Shown here: positions 16,070-23,865 of the stretch, in pieces
Layout of the letters: every line of letters starts with the position of its first letter
Position numbering within the stretch: position 1 is the first letter of the stretch
Source of the DNA: UBA6115 sp040776985
GTDB taxonomy: Bacteria > Bacillota > Clostridia > Christensenellales > Aristaeellaceae
Assembly: GCA_040776985.1 (NCBI GenBank)
Contig: JAXGZL010000001.1
Coordinates: 1,178,001-1,242,000 of the forward strand
DNA: 64,000 nucleotides
Reading direction: 5' to 3'
Notes under the pieces: model-generated
Databases searched by the model: none
What the model was told of the DNA's origin: nothing
Seen by the model: only the letters and a program-made list of their open reading frames with translations
Program-made: the position numbers and the translations under genes

Positions 16070-16732
16070 TTGAGCAAGTATATCTGCGGGGTTTGCGGCT
16101 ATGTCTATGATGAGCGGGACGGCGACCAGAGCCAGGGAATTGCGCCTGGCACCAAGTGGGAGGATGTGCCGGAGGACTGGGTGTGCCCTGCCTGCGGGGC
16201 GGATAAGTCCGCCTTTGAAAAGGAAGAAGGCGGGCAGGCGTCTGCGCCCAGGGCCGCCGGCCACGCGGGGGAGGAGGCTGGTGACGGCGGCCTCAGCCGC
16301 AAGCAGCAGGCCATCCTGATGAGCAACCTGTCCAAGGTCGCCAGCAAGCAGCACAATGCCCCCATGGCGAACCTGTTTGACAGCCTGGCCGTCTATTTTG
16401 AGGCGGGCAGCCAGGCGGAGGGGGACTTGGAAAGCGCCTGGAATGGGGTGAAGCAGGACATTGAAGAAGGCTATCCTGCTGCCTTTGACACCTGCCGGCA
16501 GGCAGGGGACAGGGGGGCGCTGCGGGCGTTGACCTGGGGGGAAAAGGTGAGCAAAATCCAGGCCAACCTGCTTGGCCGCAGCATGAAGGATGGGGACGCC
16601 TACCTGATGGACAGGCAGGTCTTTGTCTGCGAGGCCTGCGGCTTTGTGTATGCGGGGGAGGAAGCGCCGGAGATGTGCCCGGTGTGCAAGGTGCCCCGTT
16701 TCAAATTTATCCAGATTCAAAGGGGGGCCTGA
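16070..16732 (+). CDS. Rubredoxin / rubrerythrin-like redox protein
   Basis: About 220 residues. It has an N-terminal rubredoxin (CGVCGYVYDERDGD and WVCPACGADKSAF), a middle helical region of about 110 residues in the position of a ferritin-like domain, and a C-terminal rubredoxin-like knuckle (CEACGFVYAGEEAPEMCPVCKVP). I do not find the paired ExxH motifs of a di-iron centre in the middle region, so it may be a degenerate rubrerythrin acting only in electron transfer. The role is probably oxygen or peroxide defence in an anaerobe. Start taken as TTG 16070 after GGAAAGGAAGG; the frame upstream has no better start. The ferredoxin gene begins 1 bp after its stop. Confidence 0.8.
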   Translation: MSKYICGVCGYVYDERDGDQSQGIAPGTKWEDVPEDWVCPACGADKSAFEKEEGGQASAPRAAGHAGEEAGDGGLSRKQQAILMSNLSKVASKQHNAPMANLFDSLAVYFEAGSQAEGDLESAWNGVKQDIEEGYPAAFDTCRQAGDRGALRALTWGEKVSKIQANLLGRSMKDGDAYLMDRQVFVCEACGFVYAGEEAPEMCPVCKVPRFKFIQIQRGA

Positions 16733-16733
16733 G

Positions 16734-17219
16734 ATGAAAGCTGTTCGCAATATCCGCCTGTGCACCAAGGACTGCCTGTGCCTGTTTGTCTGCCCCACCG
16801 GGGCCACCAACACGGGCGACGGCCAGATTGACGCCGGCAAATGCCTGGACGCCTGCCGGGCCTGTGTGGATGCCTGCCCCTCTGGCGCCATCTCCAAGGT
16901 GCCCTATAATTTTCCGCCCCAACAGCCCAAAAAGAAAGAGGTAGTTGCCGCCCTGCGCCTGCTGCTTGAAAGCAAGGCCAGGCAGGAGGCCGCCTATGAC
17001 GCGGTGCTGAAAAGCCCTGCCTCCCCGGTCCAGAAACAGCTGGCGCAGGCCCTTAAAATGTCTGTGCGCATTGTGGCGGAGGATCTGCTGCGGGAAAGCG
17101 GCTACATGCTGCCCCAGGGCGCGCCCGCCAGGGAATATTTGCAGGAATTGCTGACAACTGAAAAAGGGGAGGGCTTCCCCAAAGACGCGGTGGAGGACCT
17201 GCTCAGGCTGTTGCCCTGA
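16734..17219 (+). CDS. 4Fe-4S ferredoxin-type protein
   Basis: 161 residues. An N-terminal double cluster motif (CTKDCLCLFVCPTGA and CLDACRACVDACPSGA) carries two 4Fe-4S clusters; the remaining 100 residues are helical and unassigned. The start ATG 16734 lies 1 bp after the rubredoxin stop within an AAAGGGGGGCC context, so the two are one operon. Likely the electron partner of the rubredoxin protein. Confidence 0.82.
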   Translation: MKAVRNIRLCTKDCLCLFVCPTGATNTGDGQIDAGKCLDACRACVDACPSGAISKVPYNFPPQQPKKKEVVAALRLLLESKARQEAAYDAVLKSPASPVQKQLAQALKMSVRIVAEDLLRESGYMLPQGAPAREYLQELLTTEKGEGFPKDAVEDLLRLLP

Positions 17220-17225
17220 GCCGGC

Positions 17226-17750
17226 TTATACCCTCAGCACCCCGCGGAATCCCCGGCCGGCATAGTAGGATTCCGCCCCGTTGTGGTAGAAGAAGACCCG
17301 GCCATAGCGGGCGTCGCCAAACAGGGCGCCGCCCAGTTTGCGCATGCCGGGCGGGGTCAAAAGCCAGCTGGAGGTTTTGCTGTCGCAGCTTAGCCTGGAC
17401 TGGAGCAGCAGGTATTCCGCTTCGGTCAGCAGGCTGATGCCCATCTCCTCCGCCATGCCCTGGGCGCTGCCCCGGGGCTTGTTTTCCTTACGCTTGTTGA
17501 GGGCCTCCTGGTCATAGCAGAGGCTGCGCCGGCCCTCCGGGCTTTCCGGGGCGCAGTCCATGAAGAGGATGTCCCCGTTGTCGGGGTCACGCCCCACCAC
17601 GTCCGGCTGGCCGCCGCTGTCCTCCATCATCTGAAGGGAGCGCATTTTTTCCGGCTGGGCGTCCAGCCTTTTTTTCACCTCATCCCAGCTGATATCCGGG
17701 TGACGCTCCGGAAAGGCTTCGAAACGGGCTTTTAATATATTTACAAGCAT
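17226..17750 (-). CDS. DUF4256 family protein
   Basis: 174 residues. ISWDEVKKRL, GGQPDVVGRD, FMDCAPESPEGRRSLCYDQEAL, LLTPPGMRKLGGALFGDARYGRVFFYHNGAESYYAGRGFRG are features I recognise as DUF4256; no function is known. Start ATG 17750 is set by AAGGAGGAAAG just upstream. Frames open further to 17795 run into the palindromic element at 17767-17927 and are not credible. Convergent with the ferredoxin gene, whose stop lies 6 bp away. Confidence 0.82.
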   Translation of the reverse strand: MLVNILKARFEAFPERHPDISWDEVKKRLDAQPEKMRSLQMMEDSGGQPDVVGRDPDNGDILFMDCAPESPEGRRSLCYDQEALNKRKENKPRGSAQGMAEEMGISLLTEAEYLLLQSRLSCDSKTSSWLLTPPGMRKLGGALFGDARYGRVFFYHNGAESYYAGRGFRGVLRV

Positions 17751-17766
17751 GGCTTTCCTCCTTCTC

Positions 17767-17927
17767 ATACTAAACGCACTCTTTAATGCTTCCATGAGTC
17801 GGTCTTTTTGCGCCTCTGCGTCGTCTCACTCACTCGGCGTAGGCTACGGCTACGCCTCGTTCTTTCGACATAGCAGAGCCATCAAAAATCCTCGACACAT
17901 GAGTGCATTAACTCGTGTGTTTAGTAT
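17767..17927. mobile_element. 161-bp palindromic MITE-like element
   Basis: Terminal inverted repeats ATACTAAAC (17767-17775) and GTTTAGTAT (17919-17927) begin an imperfect inverted repeat that runs through the whole element: TAATGC, CATG-GTCG, TTTTTG and CTCTGC recur on both arms in order. The centre is GGCGTAG-GCTACGG-CTACGCC (17836-17856). There is no coding capacity. It sits between the 3' end of the Fic gene and the ribosome site of the DUF4256 gene. It fits a miniature inverted-repeat element or a long RNA hairpin that may end fic transcription. Confidence 0.65.
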
Positions 17928-17950
17928 TATATGCTTCCATTCTACCCATC

Positions 17951-18886
17951 TCAGAACTGCATCCAGCATGAATCTCTTAAAAATCCTTTGATTTGTTGCG
18001 CATCCTTGCCCTCATAAAAAGCGATAAGCAATGACTTAAATTCCGGGACAAGACTTTCTGGTACGACCAGCAGGCCTTGTCCTTTGGAAATCAGGTAATG
18101 ATTGGCAAAAATGATCGCAGCCCGCTTGTTTCCGTCAATAAACACCTGGGTTTTCATGCAGAAAAGGGCCAGGTCAATGGCGATCTCAATGGCTTCCCTG
18201 CCGGAATCAACGATGTGCTGGATATTCTCTTTCACATCCTGCTCAAGGGGAAGGGGCGGGACATAGGTGGAGCCGCCAATCCGAACAGGAACACCGCGGA
18301 TGCTCCCACCGAAGGAATAGAAACCTTCGTTGATCATGCCGGCGATGTAGGAAAGCAGATAGTAGCCTGAGGGTGAACCCAGCACATTTTTATCCAGAAT
18401 AAACTCCCAGGCCCGCTTCAGGTTCAGGATTTTCTGCACATCAGAAGCCGTCAGGCCGTGAACCGTGCCGTTTTCCAGCACTTCCTCAGTTTGGGGAAAG
18501 GTGGTTGAAATGCCTTCCAGGATGGCCTGATCATAAATCAGCGTTTTGACATTTGCCCTGGCAAAATCAATGTTCAGAATCACCCGGCCCTCCAGGCGCT
18601 TGTCCTCATAACCCAGGGCTGCCAGCTCCTTTTCAGTCTGCCGGAGCAACCTGGACATCTGTCTCCGCTCTGCCAGTTGCCGCTGCAAGGACTGAAACAC
18701 CGCCTCATCATACTTGCCGATGTAAGTGGAAGTGTTTTTTCCTGCCACCCGTTTTCTGGCGTAGATATAGTCCTCGCCTTCAATTGTTTTAATTTCCAGG
18801 CTGCCATCCACCGGTATCAGATTGATCCTTGCCTGATAATCGGCTCTCTTTTTCAGCAGCTCTTGAACCAATTCAATGTTTTCCAT
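17951..18886 (-). CDS. Fic/DOC family protein with altered active-site motif
   Basis: 311 residues. A helical N-terminal region (about 1-110) is followed by a Fic fold with GSIRGVPVRIGGSTYVPP as the flap and QVFIDGNKRAAIIFAN as the active-site loop. Canonical Fic AMP transferases have HPFxxGNGR; here His is Gln and the second Gly is Lys, the latter as in Doc. The chemistry is thus uncertain: catalytically weak, or of the branch in which the motif has drifted. The start has CTAAGGAG upstream, part of the operator repeat. Regulated by the repeats at 18896-18993. No antitoxin gene is adjacent. Confidence 0.83.
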   Translation of the reverse strand: MENIELVQELLKKRADYQARINLIPVDGSLEIKTIEGEDYIYARKRVAGKNTSTYIGKYDEAVFQSLQRQLAERRQMSRLLRQTEKELAALGYEDKRLEGRVILNIDFARANVKTLIYDQAILEGISTTFPQTEEVLENGTVHGLTASDVQKILNLKRAWEFILDKNVLGSPSGYYLLSYIAGMINEGFYSFGGSIRGVPVRIGGSTYVPPLPLEQDVKENIQHIVDSGREAIEIAIDLALFCMKTQVFIDGNKRAAIIFANHYLISKGQGLLVVPESLVPEFKSLLIAFYEGKDAQQIKGFLRDSCWMQF

Positions 18887-18895
18887 GGCAACTCC

Positions 18896-18993
18896 TTAGG
18901 GTGCATCTGTGAGGATATTTTATCTGAATGCACCCTAAGTGTCAATCGCCTTAGGGTGCAAAATGACAAATTTCAGGGCGGTTTGCACCCTAA
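18896..18993. promoter_or_regulatory. Four alternating copies of TTAGGGTGCA over the fic promoter
   Basis: TTAGGGTGCA at 18896-18905 and 18951-18960, and its complement TGCACCCTAA at 18929-18938 and 18984-18993: two identical-layout inverted pairs, starts spaced 33, 22 and 33 bp. One copy fills the spacer of the fic promoter and another covers the fic ribosome site, as expected for a tight operator. The binding protein is unknown. Confidence 0.8.
18917..18945 (-). promoter_or_regulatory. Promoter of the fic gene
   Basis: On the minus strand TTGACA (18945-18940), 17-bp spacer, TAAAAT (18922-18917), about 30 bp before the ATG. The repeat copy at 18929-18938 lies in the spacer. Confidence 0.7.
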
Positions 18994-18997
18994 AAGC

Positions 18998-19028
18998 AAG
19001 CGCTGCGCCTGTGAAAGGTGCAGCGCTT
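18998..19028 (-). terminator. Terminator of the sigma/anti-sigma 2 operon
   Basis: AAGCGCTGC and GCAGCGCTT form a 9-bp stem with a 13-nt loop. On the minus strand it is followed by GCTTTTA; T residues also follow on the plus strand. Confidence 0.6.
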
Positions 19029-19045
19029 TTCGGGTCGGGTTTAGT

Positions 19046-20368
19046 TTATTTGAGGGGCACCTGGACGGCCAGGTCGTGGAGGGGCTTGTCCACCTCCTTG
19101 TAGCCGCCGGCAAAGAGCAGGGTTTTCACTTCCTTCAGCTGCTCTGCGCTGACCCTGGCCACGGGCTTGCCCTTGTATTCCGCATCCCACAGGCCACTCA
19201 TCACCAGGCTTTGGCTGGGCAGGTCATAGCCGGAGAAGGTGATGAAGGGGAAGTCAAAGGCCTTGCCCAGGCTGTCCCCCAGGGTGAAGCTGACATAGCC
19301 CGGGCCGTCCATGGTGTAGTAAACGGTGAAGCCGCTTTCATCCAGGAGGAATCTGTTAACAGTGACGGTGTTTCCGTGGTGGGCTTTGCTGCTAGCTGGG
19401 AAGGGTCCTTCAATGGGGAAGCTGGGACGGACAGGTTCATCACCGCCAACATCTATGATCTCCACTGGCACCAGGCTGATGGACTGGGTGTCCTCTCCGC
19501 CCAGGAACCATATTTCGTTGGGCACATCCACGGGCTTGGCAGGGCTGGCCAGGGAGGAGCTTTGATAGCCTTTGGGAATCTCCTGCAGCATCTGTCCCTT
19601 GTCGTCAAAGAGCAGGCAGGGGAAGCCGCCGGGGTCCCGGCCGTCGTCCCTGACGGTGATCAGCAGGCGGTTCCCGAAGGGCCCAAAAGAGACCCGATCC
19701 ACCTTAAACTGATAGTTCACCTGGGCTCTGCCTTCGCTGCGCTTAAACTGGAGGGCTACAGGAAGTTCGGGGCTGACGGCCCGGGTGGCATCCTGCATCT
19801 TGCTCTTGTCCACCTTCAGTTCCCGGACTTGGCTTTTGTCCCCGGACTGGTCGTCCAGATCCACATTGAAGCGGAGGACAGCCTTGTCCGGGATGGGCTT
19901 TTTCAGGGAATAGAGGGTCAGGCAGAGCATGGCTTTGTCGCTGATGGGCCGGCCTTCAGAAAAGATGTTGAGAAGGCGGCGTTCCCCGTCCACCTGGGGC
20001 ATCACATGGGGCACGATCCAGTCATAGCTTTCCTGGGCTGTGCCGTACTCCAGGGGCAGCTTGTCCTTAAAATCCACCTGGAAGAAGATGGCCAGGACGT
20101 CATCGGTGAGCGCGATGTTTTGCAGCTGAATGTCGATTGGGCCTTTGCTGCGGAAGTCATCCTGCCGGAAACGGAGGTCCACCTGGCCGGTGATGCCCGC
20201 CATCAGGGCGGGATCCCGGATCAAGCGGCTGGTAAAGCCCTCCAGGAAGGGGATGGGGGCCCCGTCCCCCAGGGTGAGGGGGGCCGGGCCTTCCGCCAGG
20301 GCCAGGGGCAGCAGGGACAGCAGCATCAGGCTTGCCAGCAGGGCTGACAGGGTTTTTCGGATGGTCAT
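19046..20368 (-). CDS. Secreted protein of sigma/anti-sigma operon 2, unknown function
   Basis: 440 residues. A clear signal peptide (LLASLMLLSLLPLALAEG, cleavage near AEG) precedes a beta-rich extracellular region with no enzyme motif that I recognise. The style (repeated LTLGDGAPIPF, VLAIFFQVDFKDK, LITVRDDG, FTVYYTMDGPGYVSF) resembles the extracellular part of DUF4179 anti-sigma proteins, without their cytoplasmic head. It begins 1 bp after the stop of the anti-sigma gene and so is the third gene of the operon. It could be a decoy sensor or an interaction partner of the anti-sigma; this is inference. Confidence 0.65.
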   Translation of the reverse strand: MTIRKTLSALLASLMLLSLLPLALAEGPAPLTLGDGAPIPFLEGFTSRLIRDPALMAGITGQVDLRFRQDDFRSKGPIDIQLQNIALTDDVLAIFFQVDFKDKLPLEYGTAQESYDWIVPHVMPQVDGERRLLNIFSEGRPISDKAMLCLTLYSLKKPIPDKAVLRFNVDLDDQSGDKSQVRELKVDKSKMQDATRAVSPELPVALQFKRSEGRAQVNYQFKVDRVSFGPFGNRLLITVRDDGRDPGGFPCLLFDDKGQMLQEIPKGYQSSSLASPAKPVDVPNEIWFLGGEDTQSISLVPVEIIDVGGDEPVRPSFPIEGPFPASSKAHHGNTVTVNRFLLDESGFTVYYTMDGPGYVSFTLGDSLGKAFDFPFITFSGYDLPSQSLVMSGLWDAEYKGKPVARVSAEQLKEVKTLLFAGGYKEVDKPLHDLAVQVPLK

Positions 20369-20369
20369 G

Positions 20370-21470
20370 TTATTTGTCCTCCTTGGGAGAAAGTGTCAGG
20401 GTGATCTGGTCGAAGCGTTCCTTGGTCATGCCGTTGTAGAAGGAGAGGGTTACATCCCCGGGGGCATCCTTCAGTGCGCCAAAGCTCTGCACCAGCTCCA
20501 CGCCGCCGCTTCCGGTCTGGTTGAGGGTGTTTTGGTGATCGCTGCTTTCCCGGGGCTGGCCGCTTTCATCCAGCCAGTGGGCCCAGATGCCGTCTTCCAG
20601 GTTGACACCCTGCAGCGGGGTGGCATCCGGCGCCAGGTCATAGCGCAGGATCAGGTAGCTGGCAATGGGGGTGGTTTCCACCTGGCACTGGGTGAGGATG
20701 AGCCCAGCCTTGGGCAGGGGCAGGGGTGTCTTGGCTGCAAAGCGTCTGATATGGGGGCTTAGGCTAAGGCTAAAGTCCAGGCTGCCCCAGCGGCTGTCAT
20801 CCTGTGCCTGATACAGGTCTGTGGCAATGGTTTTAAGGTGGATCTGGGGGGCGTCTCCACTGGCGGGAAAGGCCAGGGTGTAGCGCAGGCTGTCTTCATC
20901 ATAGCGGACGCTGTGGAGGTGGATGTCCTGCTCCGTGCCATCCACCTGGGCGCTCCAAACCTCGGCCTGCACCAGGGCTTTGTTCTCTGCCTTGGCTTTT
21001 TCGCCAAAGCTTTCCCCTTCAAAGGTGTTTTTGCTCTGATACCAGTCATAGGCAAAGCCCGGGTCAGAGCCTTGATCCATCAGCAGGGTCTTGTCCCCGT
21101 CGCTGGGGCTGACAGCCAGGGTGAAGTAAACCTGGTGGCCGTCATAGATCGCTTCTTCCACGGTGAAGCTGGCAAGTTTTGGCTGCTTTGCCTGCTGGGG
21201 GATGTTGCTTTTCACCATCTGGGTAGCCTCAGGCAGCAAATCTTTCCTGAGGGCAGGGTTCAGGCCGTCCAGCAGCCCCAGTTGGCTTAGGGCAAAGGCG
21301 CTGCCCAGCAGCAGGGTCAGGCCCAGGGCCATGGCCAGGGCGGGCTTCATGCGGCGTCTGGTGCTTTGTGAGCGCAGATTATACAGGGTGCTTTGTGCCC
21401 GGCGGCGGAAGCTCTCCGGCGCATCGCCGCAGATTTCCTGCCAATGCTTTATCATCTGATTGTTATCCAT
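20370..21470 (-). CDS. DUF4179-type transmembrane anti-sigma factor (pair 2)
   Basis: 366 residues. A cytoplasmic N-terminus (about 1-40; NNQMIKHWQEICGDAPESF) is followed by one membrane helix (ALAMALGLTLLLGSAFALSQ) and an extracellular beta-rich domain (FTVEEAIYDGHQVYFTLAVSP, typical of DUF4179). It overlaps the sigma gene by 8 bp, the usual coupling of sigma and cognate anti-sigma. No zinc-binding ZAS motif is visible, so sigma binding would use the DUF4179-type head. Confidence 0.8.
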   Translation of the reverse strand: MDNNQMIKHWQEICGDAPESFRRRAQSTLYNLRSQSTRRRMKPALAMALGLTLLLGSAFALSQLGLLDGLNPALRKDLLPEATQMVKSNIPQQAKQPKLASFTVEEAIYDGHQVYFTLAVSPSDGDKTLLMDQGSDPGFAYDWYQSKNTFEGESFGEKAKAENKALVQAEVWSAQVDGTEQDIHLHSVRYDEDSLRYTLAFPASGDAPQIHLKTIATDLYQAQDDSRWGSLDFSLSLSPHIRRFAAKTPLPLPKAGLILTQCQVETTPIASYLILRYDLAPDATPLQGVNLEDGIWAHWLDESGQPRESSDHQNTLNQTGSGGVELVQSFGALKDAPGDVTLSFYNGMTKERFDQITLTLSPKEDK

Positions 21471-21936
21471 CGTATTCCTCCGATAGCAGTTGTCTTAGTT
21501 TTTCCCGCCCCCGCTGCATCCGGGACAGCACGGTGCCCTGGGGCAGCCTTAAGGCGATGGCTGTTTCCTTGATGGAAAAGCCTTCAAAGTAGTGGAGGAT
21601 CAGGGGCAGGCGCTGCCCATCCGGCAGTTTTTCCAGGGCAAAGTGCAGGGCCAGGGCATCTGGGGTGATGTCCTCCCTTGATTCCAGCAGCGCTTCCACC
21701 GGCACCTCCCACTGCTTTTTGCGAAGCAGGGTGTAGCAGCTGTTGATCATCACCCGGGCCAGCCAGGCTTTGAGCCTTTCCGGCTCCCGGATGCTGCCCG
21801 CCTTGCGCCAGGCGGTTTCCAGGGCGTTTTGCACCGCGTCCTCCCGGTCCTGCCGGTTTCTCAAAAGGCTTACGCTGATCCGGTGCAGCAGGTCGGTGTG
21901 CTGAAGGAGCGCTTGCTCCAGGTTCTTCTCGGTCAC
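21463..21936 (-). CDS. ECF RNA polymerase sigma factor (pair 2)
   Basis: 157 residues. Region 2 (LLHRISVSLLRNRQDREDAVQNALETAW and LKAWLARVMINSCYTLLRKKQ) and region 4 (ALEKLPDGQRLPLILHYFEGFSIKETAIALRLPQGTVLSRMQRGREKL) are complete. Start GTG 21936 has AAGGGG upstream. First gene of a three-gene minus-strand operon, with an overlapping anti-sigma and a secreted protein. Confidence 0.9.
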   Translation of the reverse strand: MTEKNLEQALLQHTDLLHRISVSLLRNRQDREDAVQNALETAWRKAGSIREPERLKAWLARVMINSCYTLLRKKQWEVPVEALLESREDITPDALALHFALEKLPDGQRLPLILHYFEGFSIKETAIALRLPQGTVLSRMQRGREKLRQLLSEEYDG

Positions 21937-22132
21937 GGGTTTCCCCTTTCAGTGTCGGTGTGTCAGGCCTGTCATCTATTAGATGCGCGGGAAGGCGGGA
22001 TTATTCCCTCCGGATTCTTTTCTTTCCCATCATAGCACTGAAAGGCTCCCTGCTGCCTGTCTAATCCGGGGAAAGAAAGGGTATAAAATCTACGAATACA
22101 AACAAGCCGTCAGGCTGAAGGAGAGAGAAACG

Positions 22133-22585
22133 ATGAAACTGAAAGTTGGCATGAAAGCCCCCGATTTTACCCTGCAGGACAGCCAGGGCGGCAAGACCAG
22201 CCTGTCCGACTACAAGGGCAAGAAAGTGCTCCTGTCCTGGCATCCCCTGGCCTGGACCAGCGTATGCACCGACCAGATGCGCGCCCTGGAAGTGCACTTT
22301 GAGGACTTTGAAAAGCACAACACCGTGGCCCTGGGCCTTTCTGTGGACGCCGCCCCCAGCAAAGAGGTGTGGGCCAAGGTGCTGAGCATCAGCAAGACCA
22401 AGCTGCTGGCGGACTTCTACCCCCACGGCCAGGTGGCCCAGGACTATGGCCTGTTCCTGGAATGGCTGGGGGCCTCCGGACGCGCCAACATCCTGATTGA
22501 TGAAGAGGGCATGGTCAAGTGGATCCGGGAGTATGAGGTGCCGGAGCTGCCTGACATCAACGAAGTGCTGGAAGCGATCAAGTAA
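22133..22585 (+). CDS. 1-Cys peroxiredoxin-like redoxin
   Basis: 150 residues. KAPDFTLQDSQGGKTSLSDYKGKKVLLSWHPLAWTSVCTDQM is the AhpC/TSA start with the peroxidatic cysteine in TSVCTDQ. There is no other cysteine, so it should work as a 1-Cys enzyme reduced by an external thiol. It reduces peroxides in the cytosol. ATG 22133 follows GAAGGAGAGAG; the frame open to 21983 has no ribosome site. A hairpin at 22611-22637 ends the gene. Confidence 0.87.
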   Translation: MKLKVGMKAPDFTLQDSQGGKTSLSDYKGKKVLLSWHPLAWTSVCTDQMRALEVHFEDFEKHNTVALGLSVDAAPSKEVWAKVLSISKTKLLADFYPHGQVAQDYGLFLEWLGASGRANILIDEEGMVKWIREYEVPELPDINEVLEAIK

Positions 22586-22610
22586 ACAGCAAAAGAACCG
22601 GTTTCCTCAA

Positions 22611-22637
22611 AGCGGGAGGGCGTCTTGCCTTCCCGCT
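22611..22637 (+). terminator. Terminator after the peroxiredoxin gene
   Basis: AGCGGGA (22611-22617) pairs with TCCCGCT (22631-22637), followed by TCTTGATTTTC. Confidence 0.55.
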
Positions 22638-22698
22638 TCTTGATTTTCAGTGGATAAATGGGTAAAGTGTGCCGGAGCGACAGGGAGAGGGATGCACC

Positions 22699-23865
22699 AT
22701 GCCAAAGGAAGTAAGCCGCGAGGGGTTTCCTGTTTCCGCCCGGATTCTGATTCTGGTGACCGGGCTGTTCTGGCTGTCCCAGTATGCCTTCACGCCCTAT
22801 ATCAACCGGGAGCTGGCCCGGATGGGCATGGACGAGGGCTTTATGGGCCTGGTGGCGGGGGGCTATGGCTTTAGCCAGATGCTGCTGCGCATCCCCCTTG
22901 GCATCTGGTCAGACCGGATTGGCCGCAAAAAGCCCTTTGTGCTGGCGGGCTGCCTGATGCTGGTGCTGTCAGCGGCGGGCTTTCTGCTGTTTTACACCCC
23001 CGGCGGTTTCCTGGTGGCCCGCACCCTGGGCGGGGTGGCCTCCGCTTCCTGGGTGTCCTTCACGGTGCTGTACAGCGCCTATTTCCCCAGGGAAGAGGGG
23101 CCAAGGCGGGTCACCCAGCTGAACGTGCCCAACATCACCGGCCGCCTGGTGGGCTATGGGCTGACCGCCCTTTTGCTGACCATGTTTGATGTGCGGGCCT
23201 CCTTTGCCCTCAGCCTGGTCTGCGGCGTCCTGGCGCTGCTGCTGGCCCTTGGCATCAAGGAAGAGCCCATGCAGCGGGAGGCCACGGGGCTCCGGGAAAT
23301 CATCCAGGTGGCCAAAGGCCGCTATCTGCTGGTCACCTCATTTATCAGCATCCTCACCCAGTGGGTGGCCTTCAGCACCTATTACACCTTCACCGCCAAT
23401 GTGGCCATGGCCCTGGGGGCGGGGGAGCAGGAGCTGACCCTTTTGCAGATCGCCCTGCTGGTGCCCAATATTCTTTCAAACGCCCTGGTGGACCGGCCCT
23501 TTATCCGGAAAATCGGCGCCAACATCCTGGTGGGGGCCGGCTTTGTCTTTGGCGCCCTGTACTGCCTGCTGGTGCCCCTGGCGCCCAACCTGCCGGTTTT
23601 GTACGCGCTGCAAACCCTGGGGGGCATCACCTCCACCCTGACCTTCGCGGTGCTGCTGGGGCAGTGCGTCAGGGACACGGCGCCGGCCAAGCGCTCGGTG
23701 GCGATGGGCTTTTATCAGGCGGTGTATGGCATTGGCATGACCCTGGGGCCTGTTGTGATGGGGCAGATGATCAACGGCGCCGGGCTTAAAAACGCGTTCT
23801 TTATGGTGGCGGGGATCTCCCTGGTGGCCGCCCTGCTGGCCTATAAAATGATGAAAACTAAATAA
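22699..23865 (+). CDS. Major facilitator superfamily transporter
   Basis: About 388 residues with 11-12 membrane helices. The MFS loop 2-3 signature is IPLGIWSDRIGRKKPFVLAG. The substrate cannot be told. ATG 22699 is placed by GGGAGAGG 8 bases upstream; a GTG at 22669 in the same frame lacks this. The 3' end overlaps the convergent EamA gene by 8 bp, so there is no room for a terminator between them. Confidence 0.86.
   Translation: MPKEVSREGFPVSARILILVTGLFWLSQYAFTPYINRELARMGMDEGFMGLVAGGYGFSQMLLRIPLGIWSDRIGRKKPFVLAGCLMLVLSAAGFLLFYTPGGFLVARTLGGVASASWVSFTVLYSAYFPREEGPRRVTQLNVPNITGRLVGYGLTALLLTMFDVRASFALSLVCGVLALLLALGIKEEPMQREATGLREIIQVAKGRYLLVTSFISILTQWVAFSTYYTFTANVAMALGAGEQELTLLQIALLVPNILSNALVDRPFIRKIGANILVGAGFVFGALYCLLVPLAPNLPVLYALQTLGGITSTLTFAVLLGQCVRDTAPAKRSVAMGFYQAVYGIGMTLGPVVMGQMINGAGLKNAFFMVAGISLVAALLAYKMMKTK

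Noticed and set aside
18677..20347. A 556-codon plus-strand frame across the fic promoter and the secreted protein gene
   Set aside because: It crosses the fic operator and a terminator, has no start site, and lies antisense to a gene with a signal peptide inside a coherent operon.
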